From contig JANRMF010000109.1 of assembly GCA_033761815.1 (NCBI GenBank), forward strand, positions 1 to 7,040: 7,040 nt of DNA, in the 5' to 3' direction. Both the position numbers and the translations under genes were made by a program. Under the pieces are notes generated by a model, which had not been told where the DNA came from, made no database searches, and saw only the letters and a program-made list of their open reading frames with translations. Origin of the DNA: JANRKH01 sp033761815. GTDB taxonomy: Bacteria; Pseudomonadota; Alphaproteobacteria; Rickettsiales; Rickettsiaceae. Shown piece by piece: positions 1 to 6,612 of this stretch (position 1 is its first letter; each line of letters starts with the position of its first letter).

Positions 1-982
1 TTAATTGCTCATGAGTAATGTTTTCAGGGTCATTTATCAGCACCTCTTCTGCATTCCTTAAAAATTGATAATTATTCTTTGTATGGCTCTCGATCTCTTC
101 CTTTAAGTTATCTGATATATTGTTACACATTAAATCAATAGAAGTCAGAGTCTTATTTTGTGCAATAGCAGTTGCAATGGCGCTTGCTCCTGCGTCTCCT
201 ATATCGTTCCAACCTAAATCAATAGAAGTCAGAGTCTTATTTTGTGCAATAGCAGTTGCAATGGCGCTTGCACCATCTAGGCCGATATTGTTGTCACCTA
301 AAATAATAGAAGTCAGAGTCTTATTTTGTGTCAAACTATCTGCAATAAATCCTGCTCCTAAGGCGCCGATATTGTTGCTTCCTAAATCAATAGAAGTCAG
401 GGTTTTATTTTGTGCTAAGCTATCTGCAATAAATCCTGCCCCTTGGTCTCCGATCTTGTTCCAACTTAAATTAATAGAAGTTAGGGTGTCATTTTGCGCA
501 ATAGCAGTTGAAATAGCTCTGGCTCCATCTATGCCAATATTGTTACCCCATAAATCAATAGAAGTCAGAGTGTAATTTTGTACAGTAGGAGTTGCAATGG
601 CGCTTGCTCCATCTAGACCGATATTGTTCTTAGTTAAATTAATAGAAGTCAGAGTCTTATTTTGTGCAATAGCAGTTGCAATGGCGCTTGCTCCATCTAG
701 ACCGATATTGTTCTTAGTTAAATCAATAGAAGTTAGAGTGTCATTTTGCGCTAATATATCTGCAGTAACTTTTGCTCCTCCGTCTCCTATATCGTTCAAA
801 CCTAAATTAATAGAAGTAATATTCGTGTTATTCTTGAGCCCTTCAAAAAAAGGAGTTAGCTCTTCCAAATTAATCATAGTGCCGGAAGGGTTTTTAATGA
901 TGACCGTATCATACCCCATTGCCTCTCGCAGTCTTGCTGGATCTCTTAGTATTTCTGATGTAATTATAATGTCTCTTTTCAT
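1..982 (-). CDS. Leucine-rich-repeat protein (RNase-inhibitor/NLRC3-like repeats), 3' end outside window
   Basis: Reading the minus strand from the ATG at 982-980 gives an open frame of 327 codons that reaches the left edge without a stop. The TTA at 1-3 is out of frame, so the gene is cut by the window. An in-frame TAA lies two codons upstream of this ATG, and an AAGG about 10 nt upstream could be the ribosome site. Residues 1-52 form a non-repetitive cap. Residues 53-276 are eight 28-residue repeats of the pattern TLTSIDLxxNNIG followed by xxGAxAIAxAIAQN, and a ninth begins at 277 and degenerates after about 290. The visible tail (about 291-327) is charged and non-repetitive. This spacing matches the ribonuclease-inhibitor class of LRR, which makes a curved protein-binding scaffold. 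No signal peptide, membrane segment or enzymatic domain is visible. A role as a secreted effector binding host proteins is inference only; the partner is unknown. Confidence 0.88.
   Translation of the reverse strand, partial: MKRDIIITSEILRDPARLREAMGYDTVIIKNPSGTMINLEELTPFFEGLKNNTNITSINLGLNDIGDGGAKVTADILAQNDTLTSIDLTKNNIGLDGASAIATAIAQNKTLTSINLTKNNIGLDGASAIATPTVQNYTLTSIDLWGNNIGIDGARAISTAIAQNDTLTSINLSWNKIGDQGAGFIADSLAQNKTLTSIDLGSNNIGALGAGFIADSLTQNKTLTSIILGDNNIGLDGASAIATAIAQNKTLTSIDLGWNDIGDAGASAIATAIAQNKTLTSIDLMCNNISDNLKEEIESHTKNNYQFLRNAEEVLINDPENITHEQL
71..826 (-). repeat. 84-bp in-frame tandem repeat array encoding the LRR units
   Basis: The plus-strand motif (a)atagaag recurs with its gaag at 141, 225, 309, 393, 477, 561, 645, 729 and 813, a strict 84-bp period (28 codons) with no insertions or deletions. 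Units 1-8 occupy 826 down to 155, and a degenerate ninth covers 154 to about 71. Some units are nearly identical in DNA: 131-187 equals 215-271 exactly (57 bp), 645-691 shares 47 exact bp with both, and 591-639 equals 675-723 (49 bp). Other units (309-560) are more diverged. This is a coding repeat that probably grew by unequal recombination or gene conversion. It is not a CRISPR, because no unique spacers separate the copies. Confidence 0.92.
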
Positions 983-1226
983 TTTTTACTTACCTTATTC
1001 TTGATTATTGTTATTATCGCCTATGACACCCTGATGATATACTTCATCTTCAGCAAAAATGGAATATATAGACTTATTTTTCATATTATGCAAGGAAAAT
1101 TATAGATTTCTAAATTATATATTATATAAACCTTTTTTATTAATAGGTTTTTTTAAAAAAAGTGTATAATGACTATCAAGGCTTTATTCTTTTCACCGAC
1201 CTGATTATGATTGCAGAGGTTTAATA
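983..1226. other. AT-rich intergenic spacer between mnmE and the LRR gene
   Basis: No coding frame or structured RNA is recognisable in this 244-bp spacer. It holds a perfect T7A7 dyad (1148-1161). It also has a weak inverted repeat AAACCT / AGGTTT (1128-1133 and 1145-1150, 11-nt loop) that is followed by T residues only on the plus strand. For mnmE, which reads through here on the minus strand, the repeat is at best a poor terminator, with two GC pairs and no clean T run behind it. A CTGATGA / TCATC partial dyad around 1031-1056 would sit in the LRR leader. The spacing suggests that the LRR gene has its own promoter. Confidence 0.5.
1065..1093 (-). promoter_or_regulatory. Possible sigma70-like promoter for the LRR gene
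   Basis: On the minus strand, TTGCAT (1093-1088) is followed after 17 nt by TATATA (1070-1065). That would start transcription near 1058 and give a leader of about 75 nt before the ATG at 982. The match to consensus is only moderate (TTG plus TATA), and in AT-rich DNA such pairs arise by chance, so this is a tentative call. Confidence 0.3.
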
Positions 1227-2552
1227 TTATTTTCCTATGCAAAAACTTGAAAATATTTCATCAAGAATCTGATCTATGTCTATTGTACCTATAAGCATAT
1301 ATAATTGCCTCGCAGCCATTCTGAGGTCTTCTGCTGCAAGAACTAAATCCGCCCTAAGGTTAGCTCTCTTTAAAGAGTCTTGCGATAATGATATCGCGCT
1401 TCGATGACGAGCCTGAGTAATCATGACATCATCCCCTGTTCCGGCTAAATTTTGAGCAAATGAAATAATTTTCTCCATAAGCTCATCAAGACCCTTCTGT
1501 TCTTTGATGGAGATTTTAATATAATCATCACTTACATCTTTGATCTCCTCTGATTTTACGATATCAATTTTATTCAGTACATTAATGGTATTCTCGTCCA
1601 GACTAAATTCAAGATCGCTATCAACAGATTGCATAAAAATTTTTATGTCAGCGCTGCTTGCTGCATCTTTTGCTCTCCTAATTCCCTCTTGCTCTATTAA
1701 ATCTGCAGAATCTCGTATACCAGCTGTATCAATCAATATTATTGGGTATCCTCCAATGTCCAAATGAGTCTCTATCACATCCCGAGTTGTTCCAGGAATA
1801 TCTGACACAATTGCTACATCTCTTTTGGTTAAGAAATTTATGAGGCTGGATTTGCCAGTATTTGGCTTTCCATAAATTGCAAGCCTTAAACCCCCCCTTA
1901 GCCTCTCGCCCTTTCTTTTGTCATTTAAATAATAATCCATTGAGGAAATTATCCCATTAATCAAATCCTCTGAGTCCTTAAGAACCCGATCCGGAATATC
2001 TTCATCAGGAAAATCTATGAAAGCCTCAATCAAACTCATTATTTTTATAATATCCGATCTCCATTTAGAAGATTGCTCAAGCAAAACACCCTTCATCTGA
2101 CCCATAGCTTGTTTTTTTTGCAAGGAAGTCTCGGCGTTGATCAGATCCATAAAACCTTCTATTGTTGTCAGATCCATCTTGTTATTTAGCAATGCTCTTT
2201 TGGCAAACTCCCCTCGGTCTGCATACCTAGTATTTGGGATACCGAGCAAGGCATCAACCAAAGCATTTCCAACCGCTATACTTCCATGGGCAAAAATTTC
2301 CACCACATCCTCCCCCGTGAAACTATTCGGAGATGCGAAATATACAAACATCACATCATCTATCTCCTCTCCCGAGATCGGGTTTACTAATATTGCCCTA
2401 TAAAATCTCTTAGGATTAATTTCCACAAGGCCAGATAGAGATGAAATTATCCGAAAAGCATCGGGGCCTGAAATTCTATAAACTGAAATTGCGCATTTTC
2501 CTTTAGCAGAACTAAGAGCGAAAATGGTATTTTTTGAAACGTATTTTGTCAT
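1227..2552 (-). CDS. mnmE: tRNA uridine-5-carboxymethylaminomethyl modification GTPase MnmE (TrmE)
   Basis: MnmE is a cytoplasmic GTPase that works with MnmG to install the aminomethyl-type group at C5 of wobble uridine 34 in certain tRNAs, using a folate one-carbon unit, which supports accurate decoding of NNA/NNG codons. The 441-residue product is complete and close to the usual length of about 450. The N-terminal folate-binding domain begins around residues 9-30 (TIFALSSAKGKCAISVYRIS). The inserted G domain shows G1 GKPNTGKSS (228-236), the switch sequence DIPGTTRD (251-258), G3 DTAG (275-278) and G4 NKID (327-330). The protein ends in the characteristic FCIGK, with the conserved Cys438. 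The ATG at 2552 follows a weak purine-rich AAAGAGAA. The neighbours are not its frequent partners (mnmG, rsmG), and it is divergent from the glutamate dehydrogenase gene. All key motifs are present, so it is probably functional. Confidence 0.98.
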   Translation of the reverse strand: MTKYVSKNTIFALSSAKGKCAISVYRISGPDAFRIISSLSGLVEINPKRFYRAILVNPISGEEIDDVMFVYFASPNSFTGEDVVEIFAHGSIAVGNALVDALLGIPNTRYADRGEFAKRALLNNKMDLTTIEGFMDLINAETSLQKKQAMGQMKGVLLEQSSKWRSDIIKIMSLIEAFIDFPDEDIPDRVLKDSEDLINGIISSMDYYLNDKRKGERLRGGLRLAIYGKPNTGKSSLINFLTKRDVAIVSDIPGTTRDVIETHLDIGGYPIILIDTAGIRDSADLIEQEGIRRAKDAASSADIKIFMQSVDSDLEFSLDENTINVLNKIDIVKSEEIKDVSDDYIKISIKEQKGLDELMEKIISFAQNLAGTGDDVMITQARHRSAISLSQDSLKRANLRADLVLAAEDLRMAARQLYMLIGTIDIDQILDEIFSSFCIGK

Positions 2553-2559
2553 ATTCTCT

Positions 2560-2587
2560 TTGAATCAAAGTTTTTATCTATTATAAT
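2560..2587 (+). promoter_or_regulatory. Probable sigma70-like promoter for the gdh-rodZ-like-zapA cluster
   Basis: TTGAAT (2560-2565) and a perfect TATAAT (2582-2587) are separated by 16 nt. Transcription would start near 2594, leaving a leader of about 23 nt before the ATG at 2617. This is the only plausible position for a promoter driving the plus-strand cluster, since mnmE begins 64 bp away. The call rests on consensus match and context. Confidence 0.6.
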
Positions 2588-2606
2588 ACAGCTTCACAAA
2601 TCTCAA
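2580..2606 (-). promoter_or_regulatory. Possible divergent promoter for mnmE sharing the -10 palindrome
   Basis: On the minus strand, TTGAGA (2606-2601) is followed after 15 nt by TATAAT (2585-2580), giving a predicted start near 2573 and a leader of about 20 nt. The -10 overlaps that of the opposite promoter because TATTATAATA (2579-2588) is a perfect palindrome. The 15-nt spacer is short, so confidence is moderate to low. Confidence 0.4.
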
Positions 2607-2616
2607 TGAAAAATAT

Positions 2617-5600
2617 ATGAATAATCACGAAAACATAAACTCAATTCAGCCTGATTCTTCTTGGTATCAGGATTTTTCAACTTCTCTTGCTTCTCATTAC
2701 GACGACAAAACGGCAAAAATTTTGGCCGAAAAATATAGCGATGTTTTTCCCACAGATTTTCAATATAAATACAAGCCTAGTGAAGCAAGTAGCGATGTAG
2801 CAAAACTCGAGAGATTATGGGCCGGTGAGAGAATTATTTTTGATCTTGTTCAGAAAGAAGAACATATAGTCCTGAAGTTATTTTCTTCATCAGGCAAACT
2901 TAGTCTCTCAGATATTATGCCGAAAATAGAAAATTTTGGCTTTATTGTCAATGAAGAACAAAGATTTTTGCTAAATAATAACAAAGATTTTTGTATACAT
3001 TTATATTTTATTCATACCAAAGAGAATATAGAAAATTTTGAATTAGTAAAAAAAATTACCGAAGATGCTCTTTACTCTTTTTTTGATGACAAGACAATAT
3101 CTGATAATTTTAGCGCTTTAATCACCTGCAGCTTGATTTCATGGAGAGATGTAGATCTTATAAGGGCTATGTCTCATTATATGCATCAAATTGGTATTAA
3201 TTTTGACTATAAATATATGAGTCAGAATTTGATTAAATATTCCGAATTTACAAAAAACCTTATAAAGCTATTTTACCTAAAATTCAGCCCATCCGAAAGC
3301 AACGCAGCGTCATATTCAGAGCTTGTGGGCCAAATGCAAGAGTACCTCAGCTCTATCTCTGTTAGCACTGAGGATAGAGTTCTCAGGACATTTCTAGGGG
3401 TAATTGATGCATCGATTAGGACCAATTTTTTCCAAATAAATGAAAAAGGTGAATCTAAGCCTTATATCTCCATTAAATTTAATTCCAAAAAAGTACCTTC
3501 TATCCCTGAGCCAGTGCCTTTTGCCGAAATTTTTGTATTTGCGAAGGATTTTGAGGCAATTCACTTAAGAGGAGGAAAAGTAGCAAGAGGGGGGATTAGA
3601 TGGTCTGACAGAGGTGAAGATTATAGAACAGAGGTTCTTGGGCTAATGAAAGCACAAATGACTAAAAATACCGTTATTGTCCCAGAAGGCTCAAAAGGCG
3701 GTTTCTTTGTGAAGTTTAACGCCGAAGAACTCTCGAGCGAGCAATATCAAAAAAAGGCTGTAGAATGTTACCAGAATTTTTTAAGGGGCTTGCTTGATAT
3801 TACTGATAATATTACTCCTTCTGGCATCTCTTCCCAAGAAAATACAATTATTCATGACGATCAAGACCCATATCTTGTTGTTGCTGCCGACAAAGGAACT
3901 GCAACATTTTCCGATTTTGCAAACCAGGTTTCTACTGAATATAATTTTTGGCTCGGTGATGCCTTTGCATCTGGAGGCTCTGCGGGTTATGATCATAAAA
4001 AAATGGCAATTACGGCAAAGGGTGCCTGGATCTCTGTTCAGAGACATTTCAGAGAGCTCGGAAAAAATCCAGAAAAAGATGAGATCACGGCCATAGGTAT
4101 CGGAGATATGTCGGGTGATGTATTTGGGAATGGTTTGTTAATGTCAAAGACTATTAAACTCGTAGCAGCATTTAACCATATGCATATATTCTTAGACCCA
4201 AATCCAGATGGGAAAATTAGCTTCTCCGAAAGATTGAGGTTATTTAATATACCCGGCTCAAAATGGTCTGACTATAACAAGGACCTGATCTCAAAAGGAG
4301 GAGGGGTTTTTGAACGTAGTGCAAAGACCATCCATCTCTCAAAAGAAATAATGGGGCTTTTGGAAACGGAGCAAAGTCAAATAAGTCCAACTGATTTGAT
4401 AAAACTGATACTGAAAGCAAAAGTTGATTTATTGTGGAACGGCGGAATTGGAACTTATGTCAAAGCTTCTTTTGAAGAAAATTATGCTATTGGGGATAAA
4501 ACTAATGACCCGCTTCGTGTTAACGGTAGTGAAATTAGAGCCCGCGTCATTGGAGAGGGGGGGAATCTTGGAATGAGTCAGAACGGCAGAATTGAGTATG
4601 CACGCTCTGGCGGAAAGGTGAATACTGATTTTATTGATAATTCTGCTGGGGTTGATTGCTCTGACCATGAAGTTAATATAAAAATTGCATTAAGTAAGGC
4701 TATTGCGCAAAAAACTCTTAGCGTTGGAGAAAGAAATGATATACTTGGGGGGATGACTAGCGAAGTCTCCTCTCTTGTTCTTGAAGATAACATCCTCCAA
4801 ACTCTTGCTATCACCTTCATGGAACACTCTTCCTTGTTTAATATGGAAACATTTATCAGGCTAATTGGTCAACTTGAATCATCTAGTTTACTAAATAGAG
4901 CAATTGAATTTCTCCCTAGTAATCAAGAGTTAATCTCAAGAAATAATCTCTCCGCAAAACTAACAAGACCGGAACTATCAGTAATATTATCATACACAAA
5001 AAGAGCGGTTAGAAAAGAGTTGGAAAATAGCAAAATCATAAGCGAGGAATATTTTTCCAAATGGTTGTTAGAATATTTCCCAGTAAATATGAGGGAGAGG
5101 TTTAAGCAAGAGATACTTGAGCATCCCTTGAGAAAGGAAATTATTCTCACAGTAATGACGAATAAACTTGTAAATGAGCTAAGTGGGCCTGTTATCAACG
5201 TTATGCAGATTGAGACTGGTTGCGAAATTTGCGACATAGCTCGTGGATTTGTAATAGTTCAGGAAATATTCAATATTGCTTCATTATGGAAAGAGATAGA
5301 TAATCTCCCAAGTACAGTTCCACTCAATATAGCTATGGAAGTTTGCACAGATATTAACAAGGTGATAAGAAGGGGAATTTCCTGGATGATATCAAACCTT
5401 GCAACTCCTATGAACATAGAAGAGTCCATAAAAAAATATAAAGAATCAGCAATTAAGATCTCTGAGATACTAACCAAAAATCTTCAAGGTCCAGCAAAAG
5501 ATAAATACGATTCCAAATACAAAAAATATATTAAAAATGGATTCCCTGATGATCTTGCTGAAAAAAGTGCAAAATTAGATTCACTCGTTTCTTCTTTTGA

Positions 5601-5970
5601 TATCGCTTTTATGAGTCAGCAGACCGGAGAAAGTTCAGATTCTCTTTGCAGAGCCTATTTTGCTGTAGCAAATATTTTTAATATAGACTACTTGCGAAAA
5701 ATATGCGATAAATTAATGACGGACTCATATTGGCAAAGGCTTAGTATCCAATCTATTAAAGATGATCTTTATGACAAACAAAGAAGGATCGTGGGAGTTA
5801 TCGTTAGAGACAAAATGCTTGATAATGTAGATAATTGGTACACACTCAACCAAAAATCTTCTGGTATTTATTTGAATTTTGTTGAAACTTTAAAAATACA
5901 AGAAAATATAGACGTAAGCATGCTAATCTTGGCGACCAAGAAGCTAGAAACTTTTATTCGAAAAAAATGA
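2617..5970 (+). CDS. gdhB: NAD-specific glutamate dehydrogenase, large Bac_GDH type, N-terminally short form
   Basis: The enzyme oxidatively deaminates L-glutamate to 2-oxoglutarate and ammonia with NAD+, feeding the TCA cycle. The 1117-residue product matches the Bac_GDH family along its length. Residues about 60-120 resemble the helper region before the core (LSDIMPKIENFGF), and about 165-220 hold the SWRDVDLIRA segment. The catalytic domain follows: HLRGGKVARGGIRWSDR at 316-332 and GLMKAQMTKN at 342-351, with lysines 321, 345 and 360. Next come AADKGTATFSD (423-433), SGGSAGYDHKK, the nucleotide-binding GIGDMSGDVFGNG (494-506), LLWNGGIGTY (605-614) and RVIGEGGNLG (643-652). The C-terminal domain starts around LTRPELSVILSY. 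Family members in related bacteria are usually about 1,500-1,600 residues; here the N-terminal ACT/PAS-like regulatory part is missing. Only 64 bp separate this gene from mnmE, so no hidden upstream remnant fits. The start lacks a Shine-Dalgarno sequence and overlaps a four-codon ORF (ATG 2606, stop 2618-2620). The symbol is conventional rather than certain. Confidence 0.95.
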   Translation: MNNHENINSIQPDSSWYQDFSTSLASHYDDKTAKILAEKYSDVFPTDFQYKYKPSEASSDVAKLERLWAGERIIFDLVQKEEHIVLKLFSSSGKLSLSDIMPKIENFGFIVNEEQRFLLNNNKDFCIHLYFIHTKENIENFELVKKITEDALYSFFDDKTISDNFSALITCSLISWRDVDLIRAMSHYMHQIGINFDYKYMSQNLIKYSEFTKNLIKLFYLKFSPSESNAASYSELVGQMQEYLSSISVSTEDRVLRTFLGVIDASIRTNFFQINEKGESKPYISIKFNSKKVPSIPEPVPFAEIFVFAKDFEAIHLRGGKVARGGIRWSDRGEDYRTEVLGLMKAQMTKNTVIVPEGSKGGFFVKFNAEELSSEQYQKKAVECYQNFLRGLLDITDNITPSGISSQENTIIHDDQDPYLVVAADKGTATFSDFANQVSTEYNFWLGDAFASGGSAGYDHKKMAITAKGAWISVQRHFRELGKNPEKDEITAIGIGDMSGDVFGNGLLMSKTIKLVAAFNHMHIFLDPNPDGKISFSERLRLFNIPGSKWSDYNKDLISKGGGVFERSAKTIHLSKEIMGLLETEQSQISPTDLIKLILKAKVDLLWNGGIGTYVKASFEENYAIGDKTNDPLRVNGSEIRARVIGEGGNLGMSQNGRIEYARSGGKVNTDFIDNSAGVDCSDHEVNIKIALSKAIAQKTLSVGERNDILGGMTSEVSSLVLEDNILQTLAITFMEHSSLFNMETFIRLIGQLESSSLLNRAIEFLPSNQELISRNNLSAKLTRPELSVILSYTKRAVRKELENSKIISEEYFSKWLLEYFPVNMRERFKQEILEHPLRKEIILTVMTNKLVNELSGPVINVMQIETGCEICDIARGFVIVQEIFNIASLWKEIDNLPSTVPLNIAMEVCTDINKVIRRGISWMISNLATPMNIEESIKKYKESAIKISEILTKNLQGPAKDKYDSKYKKYIKNGFPDDLAEKSAKLDSLVSSFDIAFMSQQTGESSDSLCRAYFAVANIFNIDYLRKICDKLMTDSYWQRLSIQSIKDDLYDKQRRIVGVIVRDKMLDNVDNWYTLNQKSSGIYLNFVETLKIQENIDVSMLILATKKLETFIRKK

Positions 5971-6392
5971 ATAACACAAAAGAAATCGGAGAACTATTAA
6001 AAAAAGTCCGCACAGCACGTAATATCGATATTTCAAAGATTTCAGAAGACCTAAGGATTAGAAAAAAATATTTAGAAGCCATAGAGATGGGTCTGGAAGG
6101 AGATATGCCTGGGCCGGCTTATATCCAAGGATATACTAAAATGTATGCAACTTATCTTGGAGTTGGGGATGAAGTTTTAAGAGCCGATTCAGAAAAAACC
6201 CCTAGGGTTGCAAAAAAATATCCTAATGTAAAAAAACATATTGATGATAATTGGGTTTTGAGTAGTATATTCGCAATTCTAATTTTTGTTCTCTTTGTCT
6301 TAATATGGATAAGAAGCGATGCTAGTCTAAATTCAAGCGGATCAATTATGGATCAATTACTAGAAGATGAAAAATATGATTTCTTAGATTAA
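5967..6392 (+). CDS. RodZ-like membrane-anchored helix-turn-helix protein, minimal form
   Basis: The 141-residue product starts with a RodZ-type HTH domain (about 5-70: IGELLKKVRTARNIDISKIS, then IRKKYLEAIEMG and the PGPAYIQGYTKMYATYLGV end). A basic linker and one hydrophobic membrane segment at about 96-115 follow, then a 26-residue tail ending in acidic LLEDEKYDFLD. RodZ links the MreB cytoskeleton to the elongation machinery in the inner membrane. By alignment, Tyr52 and Tyr56 fall where E. coli RodZ has the MreB-contacting Phe60 and Tyr64; this is inferred. The usual periplasmic beta-rich C-terminal domain (DUF4115) is absent. The ATG overlaps the dehydrogenase stop in ATGA, so translation is probably coupled. 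No Shine-Dalgarno sequence is visible. It may act in cell shape or division. An alternative is an unrelated anchored HTH regulator, which is less likely given the family-specific PGPxYxxGYxxxYAxYLG signature. Confidence 0.8.
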   Translation: MNNTKEIGELLKKVRTARNIDISKISEDLRIRKKYLEAIEMGLEGDMPGPAYIQGYTKMYATYLGVGDEVLRADSEKTPRVAKKYPNVKKHIDDNWVLSSIFAILIFVLFVLIWIRSDASLNSSGSIMDQLLEDEKYDFLD

Positions 6393-6398
6393 GCAAAT

Positions 6399-6611
6399 AT
6401 GGACAAATTAATAAGTATCTCTCTGGAGGTACGTGAAAATCTCGCTAAAATTAATACAAGACTTCAATCTACAATAGAGCAAAATAAGGATCTGATTAGA
6501 ATCAACAACGAACTAACCTCAAAAAATGAGCAGCTTAAAGCAGAGTGTACTAATGCTTTGAGGGAAATAGAGAGAGTTTTAGGCGTAATAGAATCTATCA
6601 CAAAGCAATAA
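6399..6611 (+). CDS. Small coiled-coil protein upstream of zapA (ZapB-like by context)
   Basis: The 70-residue soluble protein is almost entirely a predicted coiled coil. Hydrophobic residues recur at three/four spacing (for example L15, I18, L22, I26, I33, L39, L46, L54, I57, L61, I64) among many Glu, Lys, Asn and Gln. It ends in IERVLGVIESI, similar in character to the end of small coiled-coil proteins encoded directly before zapA in other proteobacteria (TIGR02449 or DUF4164 type). It lies 6 bp after the RodZ-like gene and 1 bp before zapA, so it is clearly in the same transcript. A role as a ZapA partner in stabilising the FtsZ ring is inferred from position and shape alone. Sequence identity to a named family cannot be established here. 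Confidence 0.75.
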   Translation: MDKLISISLEVRENLAKINTRLQSTIEQNKDLIRINNELTSKNEQLKAECTNALREIERVLGVIESITKQ

Positions 6612-6612
6612 A

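Noticed and set aside
1..3. TTA at the left edge as the stop codon of the LRR gene
   Set aside because: Counting from the ATG at 982 leaves one base at position 1 after codon 327, so this TAA is out of frame and the gene continues outside.
113..826. Possible CRISPR array
   Set aside because: The whole 84-bp unit is repeated and coding; there are no short identical repeats alternating with unique spacers.
120..1004. Two plus-strand open frames (120-575 and 597-1004) with their own 28-residue periodicity
   Set aside because: They are the reverse of the LRR repeat array: an 84-bp period keeps other frames open too. The minus-strand reading gives a textbook LRR pattern, while the plus-strand proteins match nothing recognisable.
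1165..1170. Perfect plus-strand TATAAT
   Set aside because: No -35-like hexamer lies at a suitable distance upstream, and transcription would only run antisense into mnmE; it is probably chance in AT-rich sequence.
2553..2616. Frameshifted upstream part of the glutamate dehydrogenase
   Set aside because: Only 64 bp separate it from mnmE, and they hold promoter-like sequence, not coding remnants.
3781..5477. Further open frames inside the dehydrogenase gene on both strands (for example 3794-4096 plus and 4923-5237 minus)
   Set aside because: They overlap a strongly conserved enzyme and show no domain pattern of their own.
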